Source of the DNA: Cryoendolithus antarcticus
Lineage: Eukaryota > Ascomycota > Dothideomycetes > Cladosporiales > Cladosporiaceae
Direction of reading: 5' to 3'
DNA length: 64,000 nt
Assembly (NCBI GenBank): GCA_002077065.1
Contig: NAJO01000013.1
Coordinates: 868,001-932,000, forward strand
Part shown: positions 20,457 through 30,605 of the stretch, in pieces
Position numbering within the stretch: position 1 is the stretch's first letter
Layout of the letters: the number at the start of each line of letters is the position of its first letter
Translations under genes and position numbers: made by a program
Notes under the pieces: generated by a model
The model's input: only the letters and a program-made list of their open reading frames with translations
Told to the model about the DNA's origin: nothing
Databases searched by the model: none

Positions 20457-21419
20457 ATGCCCAAAGAAGGCGCTCCCGCCCACGGCAATCCAGCCCACCT
20501 CCTCCCGCCTTCCTACCGCCACCTCATAACCTCCTGGCTAGCCGAAGACACACCTTCCTTCGACCACGGTGGCTTCGTGGTCGGCGCCGCCCCAGCTGAA
20601 GCCCACCTCTTCGCAAAATCCAAAGGCATCGTAGCTGGCGTGCCCTTCTTTGACGAGGTCTTCCGGCAACTAGACTGCACAGTCGAGTGGCATGTAGCGG
20701 AAGGCGATGAAGTCGGGAAATTCGGAAAGCAAGACTGCGCGACTGTCAAAGGCCCAGTCAGGAACCTGTTGCTGGGCGAAAGGGTGGCGCTGAACACTTT
20801 GGCAAGATGTTCCGGCATCGCAACCGCGAGTGCAGATCTCCTATCGTTACTACGCCGAGCAGGCTACAAAGGTATCCTAGCCGGCACGCGCAAAACGACC
20901 CCCGGCTTCCGGCTCGTAGAAAAGTACGGCATGCTAGTCGGTGGCTGCGACCCGCATCGCCACGACCTCAGCACCATGACCATGCTTAAGGACAACCACA
21001 TCTGGGCTTGTGGCGGCAGCATCACGAGCGCCGTGCACGCCGCGAAAGCAGCCGGCGGGTTTGCGATTAAGGTTGAGGTGGAATGTCAGACTGAGGCGGA
21101 GGCCGAGGAGGCCATGCAGGCGGGCGCGGATGTGGTAATGTTGGATAACTTTGATGGGGAGGGGGTGAAGGTTGCGGCGAGGAGTTTGAAAGAGAAGCAT
21201 GGGCAGGGGAGGGTGTTGATTGAGGTTAGTGGTGGATTGACGGAGGGGAATGTGGAGAGTTATGTGTGTGATGATGTGGATATTATCAGTTCGTCGAGCA
21301 TACATCAGGGGACGAGACATGTGGACTTCTCGTTGAAGGTCGTGCCGAGGGAGAAGGCGAGCGAGGTGAAGAAGGCTGGGACAACGAATGGTGCAGCGGG
21401 CGGGAGCAGTAGTGTATAG
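20457..21419 (+). CDS. BNA6: Quinolinate phosphoribosyltransferase (nicotinate-nucleotide pyrophosphorylase)
   Basis: One exon, 320 residues. The enzyme joins quinolinate to PRPP to make nicotinate mononucleotide with loss of CO2, the entry of the kynurenine pathway into NAD synthesis. The family fingerprints are present in order: [27 protein letters not shown] (quinolinate and phosphate binding), [32 protein letters not shown] and [10 protein letters not shown]. The length fits the type II QPRTase of eukaryotes, with a short Gly/Ser tail of about 25 residues added at the C-terminus. The gene ends 33 bases before the stop of the convergent peptidase, so the two mRNAs must overlap. No introns. 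Confidence 0.95.
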   Translation: MPKEGAPAHGNPAHLLPPSYRHLITSWLAEDTPSFDHGGFVVGAAPAEAHLFAKSKGIVAGVPFFDEVFRQLDCTVEWHVAEGDEVGKFGKQDCATVKGPVRNLLLGERVALNTLARCSGIATASADLLSLLRRAGYKGILAGTRKTTPGFRLVEKYGMLVGGCDPHRHDLSTMTMLKDNHIWACGGSITSAVHAAKAAGGFAIKVEVECQTEAEAEEAMQAGADVVMLDNFDGEGVKVAARSLKEKHGQGRVLIEVSGGLTEGNVESYVCDDVDIISSSSIHQGTRHVDFSLKVVPREKASEVKKAGTTNGAAGGSSSV

Positions 21420-21452
21420 TCTCCTGGGTACTGCTAGACTCGCTTATCTGCT

Positions 21453-22926
21453 TTAGTCCACCACATCATCCCTCAAGCCAAACACTCCCTTCATCACCTC
21501 ATCCACCCGACTCCTCACTGCATCATGGTATAGCACATTCGTGCTAAACACCTTGCATCCCTTGATCTTTGCTGCCGTCTGCATGCTCAGATCGAAGTCA
21601 ACGTACATATCCTCTTGATATGCAGCAGCATATACAGGCACTTCGTTCTTCGCTAGCTGCTCTTCGTCAAACAGCTCTGACCAGTCGTCGTCTTGGGCCA
21701 CCCGCTCAGCGACGCGAGATACTTTCCGGAGCTCAGTGTAGTCGCTGAACATCCAGGGGTACACCATCTCGCCGCTGAAATTGATTGCTGTCACTGACGC
21801 CGCGTTGCCCACCGTTGTCGATGGCTGCTCTTCGAGTGCGAACTCAGGGAACTCGTCCCGAACTCGCTGTGCTGACCAAGCTGCCTTGTTGCCTTTGCCT
21901 GAGCAGTATATCGGCTCATGCAATATGGCGTACAGCAGTGCGTCGTCGAAGTTCACCGCGCCATCAACAGCACTTAGTGCATTCCTAGTGAGATGCCCGA
22001 ACATATCAATGTCAGTTGCGCACTTGAGCACAATGTCGTGTACCGAGTCCAGTCCTCCGTGCCCACCGAACGCCAGACCGAGCTGCAGAAAGCGTCGTCG
22101 CGTGAGATCGCCGCCGGAGGGTAGCTTAATGACTCCGTCGCCGAATCTGCTCAGGTAGGAGAGGATCTTGCGAACCCTGCCGACGTCCTCGGGGAACTTG
22201 GCGTAGTATGCTTCGTTCCTGGCTTTCACCCTGGGGTACAGGCGTCGATAGACTTTGTCTGGGGTACGGACCAGAGGCATCAAGCCGCCGAAGAGAAACA
22301 CTTCCCTCAACCCTTCAGGATGGAACGAGAGATAAGTCACACTGCAGAAACCCCCAAAGCTCTGCCCCAGGATAGACCACTTCTCGCCTCCCGTCAACGC
22401 CAGTCGAATAGCCTCACAATCCTTGACAATACTATCAGCCCTATAATGCTTCAGATACCTTGCCTGCACGTCCTCCTCCCCACGCATCTGCAGCGTACTC
22501 GCCGTTACTGGCGTGCTCAGCCCCGTCCCGCGCTGGTCAAGAAAGAGCAATTGATACCCCTTATCCAGCAGGATCTGGGTCATGGGGCTGTGTTGGGGCG
22601 GACGACAGGGGTAGCCAGGTCCGCCTTGGAGGTAGAGAAGCCATGGGAGTGCTGGTGGGGGTGTTGAGGGAGCTATGGCGGGTGGGGCTTTGGTTACAGA
22701 GCGGGCGAAGAGAGTTAGGGTGTTGGCTGGGGAGCTTGGGGAGGGTGCGGAGTGATCTTTGGGGACGGTGAAGAAGTATTCGGTTATTTTGAGCTTGCCT
22801 GGGATGGAAGGTCAGATGGATGTGATGATAGGTCCTACTTGGGGTGGATGGGTTCTTCCAGGGATACATGCCTGCGGCGAGGTAGGAGTTCTGGCTCACG
22901 ATCTTAGCTGGACTTATTGAAGACAT
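21453..22926 (-). CDS. Prolyl aminopeptidase-like alpha/beta hydrolase (S33)
   Basis: Two exons, 22839-22926 and 21453-22798, give 477 residues. The intron joins WKNPSTPS to KLKITEYFFTVPKDH in frame. The family removes N-terminal proline from peptides. Visible motifs are the oxyanion segment LQGGPGYPCRPP, FLDQRGTGLS, the nucleophile elbow GQSFGGFC, an acid in VPVYAAAYQEDMYVDFDLS and the histidine in VLYHDAVRSR. No secretion signal is evident, so a cytosolic site is likely. I took the Met at 22926 rather than an in-frame Met nine codons upstream; both are possible. Other S33 hydrolases share this fold, so the substrate is inferred from the family only. Confidence 0.87.
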
Positions 22927-23233
22927 CGTGCGGCGACCTAGCAGTGCGAGCATATGGAGATCGGAGATGATGTTGCCTGATAGTGGTAGTTGGGGGGGAC
23001 TCGTGTTGCGCGATAATTGAGGATTGATGTCTGATGCTTCGGAATGCTGAAGAGACCCCTACTGTACCATGACTATGGACATTGCGTGAAGCTTTTTTCC
23101 ATCCCCTGCGTGCCTCGATTGCGAATTGATGGTCCTCGATACGAGACGTTGGACATCGAAAGGTGATTGATCGGAGTTGAGACTCATCAAGTTACGACAT
23201 CACACAATTTCATCACAGGCCAAGCACTTCATC
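22927..23233. other. Divergent promoter region, peptidase / kelch gene
   Basis: About 307 bases between divergent start codons. Both promoters should lie here. No named site was recognised. Confidence 0.4.
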
Positions 23234-25252
23234 ATGGCAAAAGACAAGAAGAAGTCCAAAGAAGCGAAGAAAGCCGTTGTAGCCAAGAAGCAGCAGAAAA
23301 GCGCGCAGAAAGCTACGAAGAAAACATTAAAGAAGAAGGACGACGCTGATAGCGATGCCGAAGATGCAGATCTCGATGCGATCTTAGCCGAGTACCAGAG
23401 GCAGCAAGAGCAATTCCTCAAGGTCACCGAAATCCTAGCTGACCCGCCATCACCGCGATCAAGTGCTACTGTACTGGCAAACCCGAGCAACGCGAACGAA
23501 CTTTTCCTCTTCGGTGGCGAGTACTACAACGGTGCCACTGCGCAATTCTGGAACGATCTCTTCGTCTACAAAGCCAACACAGACTCTTGGAGGAAGGTCA
23601 ACAGTCCTAATAGCCCACTGCCTCGTTCAGGCCATGCCTGGTGTGCTGGTGCCAATGCTGGAGGAATCTGGCTTTTCGGCGGCGAATTCTCGAGTCCGAA
23701 GCAAGGCACTTTCTACCACTACAATGACTTCTGGCGACTGGAGCCGTCGACGAGGGAGTGGAGCAAGATCGATACCAAAGGTGGACCGCCAGCAAGGAGT
23801 GGACATCGCATGGTAGGCTACAAGAATTATGTCGTTATCTTTGGCGGGTTCCAGGACACGTCTCAGACGACCAAGTATCTACCAGATCTCTGGCTCTACG
23901 ATACTCAGAATTTCAAATGGCTTCAACCTACTCTGCCTCCCGCTTCGCCTAAGCCAGACGCGCGCTCATCCTTCTCTCTGCTCCCTCATGACACAGGCGC
24001 CGTGCTTTACGGCGGCTACTCGCGAGTAAAAGCCACAGCCTCTACAGCCAAGTCCTCCAAGTCCGGCAAAGGCTCCTCCAACAACAGTACCCGTGTAGTC
24101 CTCAAACCCTTCCTGCATCAAGATACCTGGATCCTCCGCGTCACGCCTCCTGCCGCCGAGACAGCACCCAACACGCCCCCGACAGTCCGCTGGGAACGCC
24201 GTAAGAAACCGGTCAACACTCCCGCGCCGGCCAGAGCAGGCGTCACGATGGCTCATCACAAGGGCAGAGGCATTCTGTTTGGTGGCGTGCACGATGTCGA
24301 GGAGAGCGAGGAGGGAATCGAGAGTGAGTTCTTCAATCAGCTGTTTGCGTGGAACATCGATCGGAACCGGTTCTTCCCGCTTGCGTTGCGGAGAGGAAGG
24401 GCTGGTGGTGCCAAGAAGGGACCTGCGGTCGCGAAGAGAGGGAGAGGGAAAGCGGATGAGGAGGAGCTGTTGAGGAATCTGGCAATGATCGAGGGAAAGG
24501 GTGATGAGTTGATCGAGGCCTCTGTGCCCGGTATGACAGCTGATGCGGACGAGGAGGTAAAAGCGATCGAGAAACCAATCCTCTGGGAGTTTCCTCATCC
24601 TCGCTTCAACGCTCAGCTAGCTGTCCTGGACGACACACTATTCATCTACGGCGGTACATTCGAGAAGGGTGATCGAGAGTTCACGTTCGACGAGCTGTGG
24701 TCCATCGATCTCGGTAAGCTAGACGGCGTGAGGGAAGTCTTCAAGCGTGAGATCGCCGACTGGCAAGGCGACGAGAGCTCAGACTCGGAGGAAGATGACG
24801 AAGACGACTCTGAAGATGATGAGGATGACGACGAGGGTGTTGCAGTTGATGGTATGGCTACCGAGGGCGATGACGGTGGTGTCCCCCTACCACCCATCGT
24901 CGGCTTGGAGGCAGAGGAGGAAGACAGTACTCCTACTCCAGTGTCCTCTCAATCTGACGGCCTGCCGTATCCTCGACCCTTCGAGAACCTTCGCGCCTTC
25001 TTCGAGCGCACGTCTCATGACTGGCAAGAGCTCGTGTTGCAAGCCAAGAAGTATGAGCGTACTGAAGACATCGCGGAGCGGTCTGTCAAGGAGATCAGAG
25101 CAACTGCTTTCAAAAGAGCCGAGGGCAGGTGGTGGGATGTCAGGGAGGAAGTACAGATATTGGAAGACGAGCAGGAAGCGGCCGGGGTGGGCGAGGTGGT
25201 TAGCCTGGCTGACAGAGGTGGTGAAGGTGGAGGGGCTAGAGGACGGCGGTAG
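23234..25252 (+). CDS. KEL3: Kelch-repeat protein, Kel3/KLHDC4-like
   Basis: One exon, 672 residues. The N-terminal 60 residues are Lys-rich and coiled (KDKKKSKEAKKAVVAKKQQK) followed by an acidic patch. Kelch blades follow: LFLFGGEYY, GIWLFGGEFSS, VVIFGGFQD, AVLYGGYSRV, GILFGGVHD and LFIYGGTFE. These six hydrophobic-GG signatures imply a beta-propeller. An insert with basic residues precedes the last blade, and a strongly acidic run (SSDSEEDDEDDSEDDEDDDE) follows at about residues 515-535. The domain order matches yeast Kel3 and animal KLHDC4, whose function is poorly known. The start at 23234 follows ATC and begins MAKDKKKSK; an upstream in-frame Met at 23177 is less likely. The gene faces the convergent helicase 230 bases away. 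Confidence 0.9.
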   Translation: MAKDKKKSKEAKKAVVAKKQQKSAQKATKKTLKKKDDADSDAEDADLDAILAEYQRQQEQFLKVTEILADPPSPRSSATVLANPSNANELFLFGGEYYNGATAQFWNDLFVYKANTDSWRKVNSPNSPLPRSGHAWCAGANAGGIWLFGGEFSSPKQGTFYHYNDFWRLEPSTREWSKIDTKGGPPARSGHRMVGYKNYVVIFGGFQDTSQTTKYLPDLWLYDTQNFKWLQPTLPPASPKPDARSSFSLLPHDTGAVLYGGYSRVKATASTAKSSKSGKGSSNNSTRVVLKPFLHQDTWILRVTPPAAETAPNTPPTVRWERRKKPVNTPAPARAGVTMAHHKGRGILFGGVHDVEESEEGIESEFFNQLFAWNIDRNRFFPLALRRGRAGGAKKGPAVAKRGRGKADEEELLRNLAMIEGKGDELIEASVPGMTADADEEVKAIEKPILWEFPHPRFNAQLAVLDDTLFIYGGTFEKGDREFTFDELWSIDLGKLDGVREVFKREIADWQGDESSDSEEDDEDDSEDDEDDDEGVAVDGMATEGDDGGVPLPPIVGLEAEEEDSTPTPVSSQSDGLPYPRPFENLRAFFERTSHDWQELVLQAKKYERTEDIAERSVKEIRATAFKRAEGRWWDVREEVQILEDEQEAAGVGEVVSLADRGGEGGGARGRR

Positions 25253-25482
25253 ATCTTGCCCGCGCCTGTCTCGTGACAGTGTCCAACTCTCTCGTGCTAC
25301 TACCGACTGCACCACGCCAGTACTCAGAATGGGTACTAGATCAATGAGAGGTCCCACGTGCTGAGGCTAAATGAGAGCATGCGACCGTTTGCGCTCTCAC
25401 GGTCACTCACTCGGTGAATTGGCTGTCGTCGACATCATGAACAGTGCACAAGCATGATCATTGATGCCATTGAGAGACCTAT

Positions 25483-27597
25483 CTAAGGCCATACTTCCTC
25501 CAGCCAACCTACTCTTACAGCCGATACGCCCCTGGCGTAAGCTTTGCTAGTAAACACCAGCTCATTATACAGTATCATCTCCACCTTTCTCCCAAATAAC
25601 ACGCTTCCAGGGTGTATTGCTACGATCTCGTTACCCAAAAGTGTCTTGTAGCTCCCATTAGGGCACAATTTGGCTACGTTGTCGACGAAGCCGCGTATGA
25701 AACATTTCAAGATACGAGCTTCGAGATCCTCATCCACCGGCTGCAGTGGGTCGCCCGCATCAGTGTCTTCTGGGAATGTCTTCCCGCTGAGTAACTTCGC
25801 CGATAAGCACTGCGCACGCAGCTGCTTTCGCACAGCTAACACGTTCTGCAGAGCACGGTGAGATAGCAGATGTGCATCAGCCCAAGCTTTTCGATCTGTG
25901 GACTCGGCTGCGTATGCGCGGATCGTCGTCAGCAAGGTTACATGGTCGCCGGACCGACGGGTCAATGTCCCGCGAGCAGCTAGAGCTTCCTCTCGTGCGC
26001 TCTCCGTCTCGATGTGTTGGTAGATTGACTCTACTGTGAGGCAAGAGACGATGTCTATGACTTCCGCAAGGCAGGATGATGCTTCCGAGGCTGCATACAG
26101 GATTACCGCGCCAAGATTTGGCGGCAGGGGAAGGCGAGCAATTTTGCGACCCACTGGCGTGATCGCACCGCTCGAATCGATCGTCTCGAGTCGTAGAAGC
26201 TGAAGCATGGCTTTCATCATTGACTTCGGATTTGGTGGCGTGAGAAGAGGAAATCGGAATGGATCTTTCACACCGCGAGCAATCATGGTCAACACTGCAG
26301 CGCTGAGATCGCAACGTAAAATCTCAGGACTTGTGGCTTGCTCTAGAATGTTGTAGGAGTTCTGGGTGTACAGACGATAGCATTGACCAGGTGCCTCTCG
26401 TCCTGCGCGACCTTTGCGCTGGTCCGCGGAAGATCGCGAGATTGCTTGTATGAGCAGGGAGTCTAGATTGAGCTTCGGATGAAAGTGCTTGATCTTCGCC
26501 TTGCCGCAGTCGATTACGAATCGGACTCCAGGCACTGTAACGGAGGTCTCTGCAATGTTCGTCGCGAGTATGACTTTGCGCGTTCGTGGCGGTGCAGGTT
26601 GGAAGATCTGCTGCTGCGCTGACTGTGGGAGTGCGGCAAAGAGAGGCAAGACTTGCAGCGGTGGTATCTTAGGCGGGAGATTCGCTGCAAAAGCTTCCAC
26701 AGACGCCTTAAGCTGCTGTATCTTATCTTGGCCTGTTAGAAAGACCAGTATATCACCAGGGAGCGGCTCTTTGCAATGTATGAGAAATATACGTTCCAGT
26801 GCTGCTTGCGCCATGTCGTCGCAAGGCTTATCGAGGTACGATAGCGTTACCGGATACTGTCGACCTTCCACATGGACTAGGGCAACTCTTGAAGCCGTTC
26901 TCGCAGGTCGCTCATTTTCCGAAAAGCCATTCCATTCCTGCTCGTCGTTCTCTGTCGTCTGATCGCCGTTTGAACTGGGTTCTGGCGAGCCGGCTTGCAA
27001 GTAACGTGATATCCCAACAACGTCTGCAGTAGCACTCATGACTACTAGCTTCAAGGGTTGCTTCCGCCGTTTTGAGTACACCAGCTCTCGTAGAAACCCC
27101 AAAAGCAGATCAACATTCAGATTCCTCTCGTGCACTTCGTCGATAATTACGCAGCTATACTGCCCAAAACTCGAGTCTCTAAGCATTTCCTGCAGCAACA
27201 TACCTTCCGTAAGATACTTGATCCTCGTAGAAGGTCCTATGGCCTCATCGAATCTCACTGAATAACCCACTTTACTAGCAGGACTCGACTTGCCCAGCGG
27301 CGTACCCATTTCCTCCGCCACTCGACGGGCCAGTGATATAGCTGCCACACGTCTGGGTTGCGTTATGGCAACGCATTTCGTGCACCAACTCGCATCGAGT
27401 AGAAACTGTGGTATTTGAGTCGACTTGCCGGATCCAGTTTCTCCGGACAGGACGAGGATATTGTGCTTTTCGAGTGCTCCCAAAATGTCGTCTTTACGAG
27501 ACCAGATGGGCAGTTCCTTCCTCGAGACCATCAATTTCAGCCTTTTTGCCTGTAAAGGCGAGTCATTTTCTCGCTTTCTCTTCAAGTCCTTCGCCAT
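25483..27597 (-). CDS. DHR2: DEAH-box RNA helicase, Dhr2-like
   Basis: One exon, 704 residues. DEAH helicases of this size with little N-terminal extension match yeast Dhr2, a nucleolar ATPase needed for 18S rRNA processing. Motifs in order: I GETGSGKST, Ia TQPRRVAA, II DEVH within IIDEVHERN, III MSATADV, IV FLTGQDKI, V ATNIAETSVT and VI QRKGRAGREAPGQC. The winged-helix, ratchet and OB-fold regions follow, ending in SAVRVGWLEEVWP. The start carries a basic stretch (LKRKRENDS) typical of nucleolar proteins. The variant DEVH is common in the family. The remote possibility is another DHX-type helicase such as DHX33; the length favours Dhr2. Confidence 0.9.
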   Translation of the reverse strand: MAKDLKRKRENDSPLQAKRLKLMVSRKELPIWSRKDDILGALEKHNILVLSGETGSGKSTQIPQFLLDASWCTKCVAITQPRRVAAISLARRVAEEMGTPLGKSSPASKVGYSVRFDEAIGPSTRIKYLTEGMLLQEMLRDSSFGQYSCVIIDEVHERNLNVDLLLGFLRELVYSKRRKQPLKLVVMSATADVVGISRYLQAGSPEPSSNGDQTTENDEQEWNGFSENERPARTASRVALVHVEGRQYPVTLSYLDKPCDDMAQAALERIFLIHCKEPLPGDILVFLTGQDKIQQLKASVEAFAANLPPKIPPLQVLPLFAALPQSAQQQIFQPAPPRTRKVILATNIAETSVTVPGVRFVIDCGKAKIKHFHPKLNLDSLLIQAISRSSADQRKGRAGREAPGQCYRLYTQNSYNILEQATSPEILRCDLSAAVLTMIARGVKDPFRFPLLTPPNPKSMMKAMLQLLRLETIDSSGAITPVGRKIARLPLPPNLGAVILYAASEASSCLAEVIDIVSCLTVESIYQHIETESAREEALAARGTLTRRSGDHVTLLTTIRAYAAESTDRKAWADAHLLSHRALQNVLAVRKQLRAQCLSAKLLSGKTFPEDTDAGDPLQPVDEDLEARILKCFIRGFVDNVAKLCPNGSYKTLLGNEIVAIHPGSVLFGRKVEMILYNELVFTSKAYARGVSAVRVGWLEEVWP

Positions 27598-28470
27598 GCT
27601 AGCGCTACTATCTGTGCGGCTGCAACAGCGAATTCATCGAAGTTGTTTCACGGGGAGTCGAGCTTACGGCTTCTTGCTCTGTACGATTTTGATCATGGTG
27701 CTTAGTCAGCTATGCCAAGATAATGGCGCCGACCTCATTCAATCTGCCATAATATTACGGCACCGGAATGGCATTGCATGCATGCCGTTCACACCCGCAG
27801 CCATCGGACCGATCAGTGGAAGAGGGAGTATCATAGATCACGGCAACAGTATATCATGTTCGGTACTACCAATTGTGCCAAGTGCATTGTCGACACGAGA
27901 ATGCTTCGTTCACTGCACTTTGAAAAGAGAGTCCCCAACCATATGGCTCTAAGCTACCTGGAAGAAGGACGGGTAAGACAGAGTTTCTGGTGAATAGGGT
28001 CCAATCTTTCATATCACAGGCGATTGATCGTTGCGTTCGTCTGAACTGCACCTCGTGCTCTTGACGAACGACAAAGCCATTTGTCTTCGCCTTTACTCCT
28101 TGCCTCGGATGCTTCAACGCGAACGATTTGCAGAACCTCTTCAATGCATCATGTAGCGCACTCACAGCCCTTGATGCTATGGTGATAGAAGGACAAACCT
28201 GCGTGCCAGCGAGACAGCGTCACTCAGCCGTCGCAACCGCGCAGTGAACGCCTGCATTCCATTGTACGGAAGTAATGTGAGATTGTCGCCAAGTTACTTA
28301 AGCTTTACAGCATCAAGCGTGCCGTCGGCAGCTCAACGCAGGCTGGAACCGATGCTCAATGCACTTGCTGTTCACCATCGCAGCTGATTCTGGTTGCAGA
28401 CCTCCCAAAAGGATGCGGAGAGACGTCCGCACGATCACTGGAGATCCCATCGAATAGCTCAGCTGTCGGA
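27598..28470. other. Intergenic, no gene recognised
   Basis: About 870 bases upstream of the helicase. A 99-codon minus-strand frame (27866-28165) and a plus-strand frame overlapping the helicase promoter show no family features. No RNA gene or repeat seen. Confidence 0.4.
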
Positions 28471-29728
28471 CTACGGCTCACTGTACCGATAGCTCCGGCC
28501 AACATCCGCATCGAACACAGAGTAAGCCTGCATCGCGTCAGCACATAGCTCAATCATTAGGGCAGCACAAGTACGCTGAGCACGTACATCAGTGTTCCTC
28601 AGGCCCCTCCCTTGGTAATACACAACGCACTCCCACACACCCGTGGACAACCTATAGTGTATTTCGAACGAGCTCCCGAACTGGTCATGCGCGGATACGC
28701 GACAAGCTGTGATGGCCTCGCAATCCTTCGAAGACCCAGGGAAGGTCGCAGAATAGGGTCCGTGGGAAGCATCTTTTCCTGGGTTATTTGGGTTCAGAGT
28801 GACTTGATTACCCGCAAAGTACCGGTTAAAATCGCGATATTGGAAACCATCAAGGTCCGGTAGGGCGGTACATGCAGCTGCGCAGGCGGGGGTGGTCACA
28901 GAGCTGAACGCTATGTTCGTGACTGGTGATGGTGTTATTGTCGTGGTGGAGACGATCGTCTGTCGAGTGGTGGTGACGACATAGTCGTTTGCAGTGACCT
29001 CTCGCACAAAAGTGGAGGTGGAGGTTGGCGTGACGGTCATGACGCTCGTGGCAAAGTCCGTCACTGTGACTGCGCTTGCTGTGACAGACGTGACGGTCGC
29101 CGATAACGTTTGTGTTGGGATAGAAAGACAGACAGCTGCATGCGCTGGAAATCGCGTTTGCAACCCATGACTTGAGGGCAGTGGGTGTGGCCACGCTGCT
29201 GGTTGACGTGCTGACCGTAGCAGCCCGAGCGCCCAGTGTCTGGCTCGAGTAGGGTGTGCATTCGGTGAGAATCGTGGTAGTAGCTGTGATACTGGTACTC
29301 GACGGTATAAGCGTGATCGTGACCGTAGAGTGACTTGTTTCACTTGGTACCACCGAAATGATGTTTGTTTGGGTGGAAGTTGAAGTGACTGTTATTGACA
29401 CTACTGGCCCGGTCACTGTGGCTGTAGTTGGCGACGTGACGGTCACCGATGTCACGGCTGTCGTTTGCGCAGTCGAGGTGATCGTCGATTTGGGTATGCG
29501 AAGGAAAGATGAGCAGAAGGGAGTTGCGCTGCTCTGTGCTTTCAGTTTTGTGACAGCAGAGTTGATAGCTGAGCAGAACTTGGGCGATGTGCTTCTGACT
29601 TCCAGGGGACTGGCTGCAGTGAGGCCAGCAAGAGCTGCAAGTCCTAAGACTGATTTGACATGTATGATGAATGAACGTATATAGATAAGCAAGTGAAAGT
29701 GGTAAGGGCAGAACAAGGTCGCGAGCAA
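28471..29728 (-). CDS. Thr/Ser-rich secreted or cell-surface protein with a frame break
   Basis: Two overlapping minus-strand frames together make one protein of about 419 residues. Frame 1 starts at 29728 with a hydrophobic signal-like region (SVLGLAALAGLTAASP), then Cys-containing and VTVTS-type Thr/Ser repeats. Frame 2 continues the same style and ends in a Cys-containing globular domain with VTTPACAAAC, FPGSSKDCEAITAC, YRLSTGVWECVVYYQG and RTCAALMIELC. The switch happens inside an ACSCL motif, where frame 1 reads SACSCLSFYP and frame 2 reads CLSIPTQTL. The bases there are a tandem TGTC pair (29127-29134 on the plus strand); removing one copy would unite the frames. A 55-base intron with weak GTCTGT and CACAG borders is an alternative. 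I do not recognise the family. The start Met is tentative. Confidence 0.6.
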
Positions 29729-30605
29729 GTCGACGCGTCGAGGAAATGGAGGGCAGGGCTACTCATACACGAAGTACTACCTTCTTAGTCGCCCACAAAT
29801 TACAAAGTGTAATAGACTTGAGATCTGCGCGTTCTCTGAGTCGCTTCAGCCGCCACGTGAAGTGCCACATGCCATCTGGGCTCCGCGCCAAGCAAGTCTC
29901 TTCCGAATCTGGAGATCGATGACCAGGCGCAATGGTGGATCATTAGAGGATGATCTAGCAACGAATGGCCAAGTCTGTGGCATTCATGGCATTGGTGAAA
30001 ACCGGCTTGCCATCGATGCACAGTAGTTGAGCTCTCGCAGATATGTCCCCAAGGGAATCGCCAGTGTGCGTGATCAGTCTGTAAATTGAATCCAGCTTGA
30101 GTTTCGAGACTTGGTGCTCCCTCAAAGTCTGTGGCGTCTAGAACTCTGACAGACCTTCCCAATTGCTCTGCAACAGATCGTGGCGCTCCGTAGCATCTTC
30201 AAGCCCGAGGATCAACAAGATTGAGAATATGCCTGGCCCGTAGCGCGGAGGCTCTCGTTCGTGGCGATGGATGGTTCTGTGCTGGTCACCCGCTTCGCTG
30301 TAGTGACAAATCGCTCGGCCGCGGAAGCATAGTACGCGGAGCATTTAGCTGCGAGGGATGATGGCTGCACCACATTTGCGAGTAGATATCCTGTGCAAAG
30401 ACATGGTGAAGTCCACCAATTCCTGCCATAGCGGAAGAGGTGGGTAGAGGGTGAACTCCAGCAGTGGTCCCGAGCTCTTGGCAACGCCTCGGCCCGCGCC
30501 TGCTTCATCACGAGAAGTCGCCAGCGGCCGTCCAGCCTCGAGGAACGTCGGGTACAACCCCGTGACACTCGTGGACTCCATGTCATCACGCTCTCCATCC
30601 CAATC
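29729..30605. other. Divergent intergenic region, no gene recognised
   Basis: About 880 bases. Minus-strand frames of 68-131 codons lie here and run antisense into exon 1 of the HAD/RGG gene. They have no recognisable motifs. The plus strand is open in the HAD reading frame from about 30441, but has no ATG before 30606. Confidence 0.4.

Noticed and set aside
27866..28165. 99-codon minus-strand open frame
   Set aside because: No family feature and no splice partners that lengthen it convincingly.
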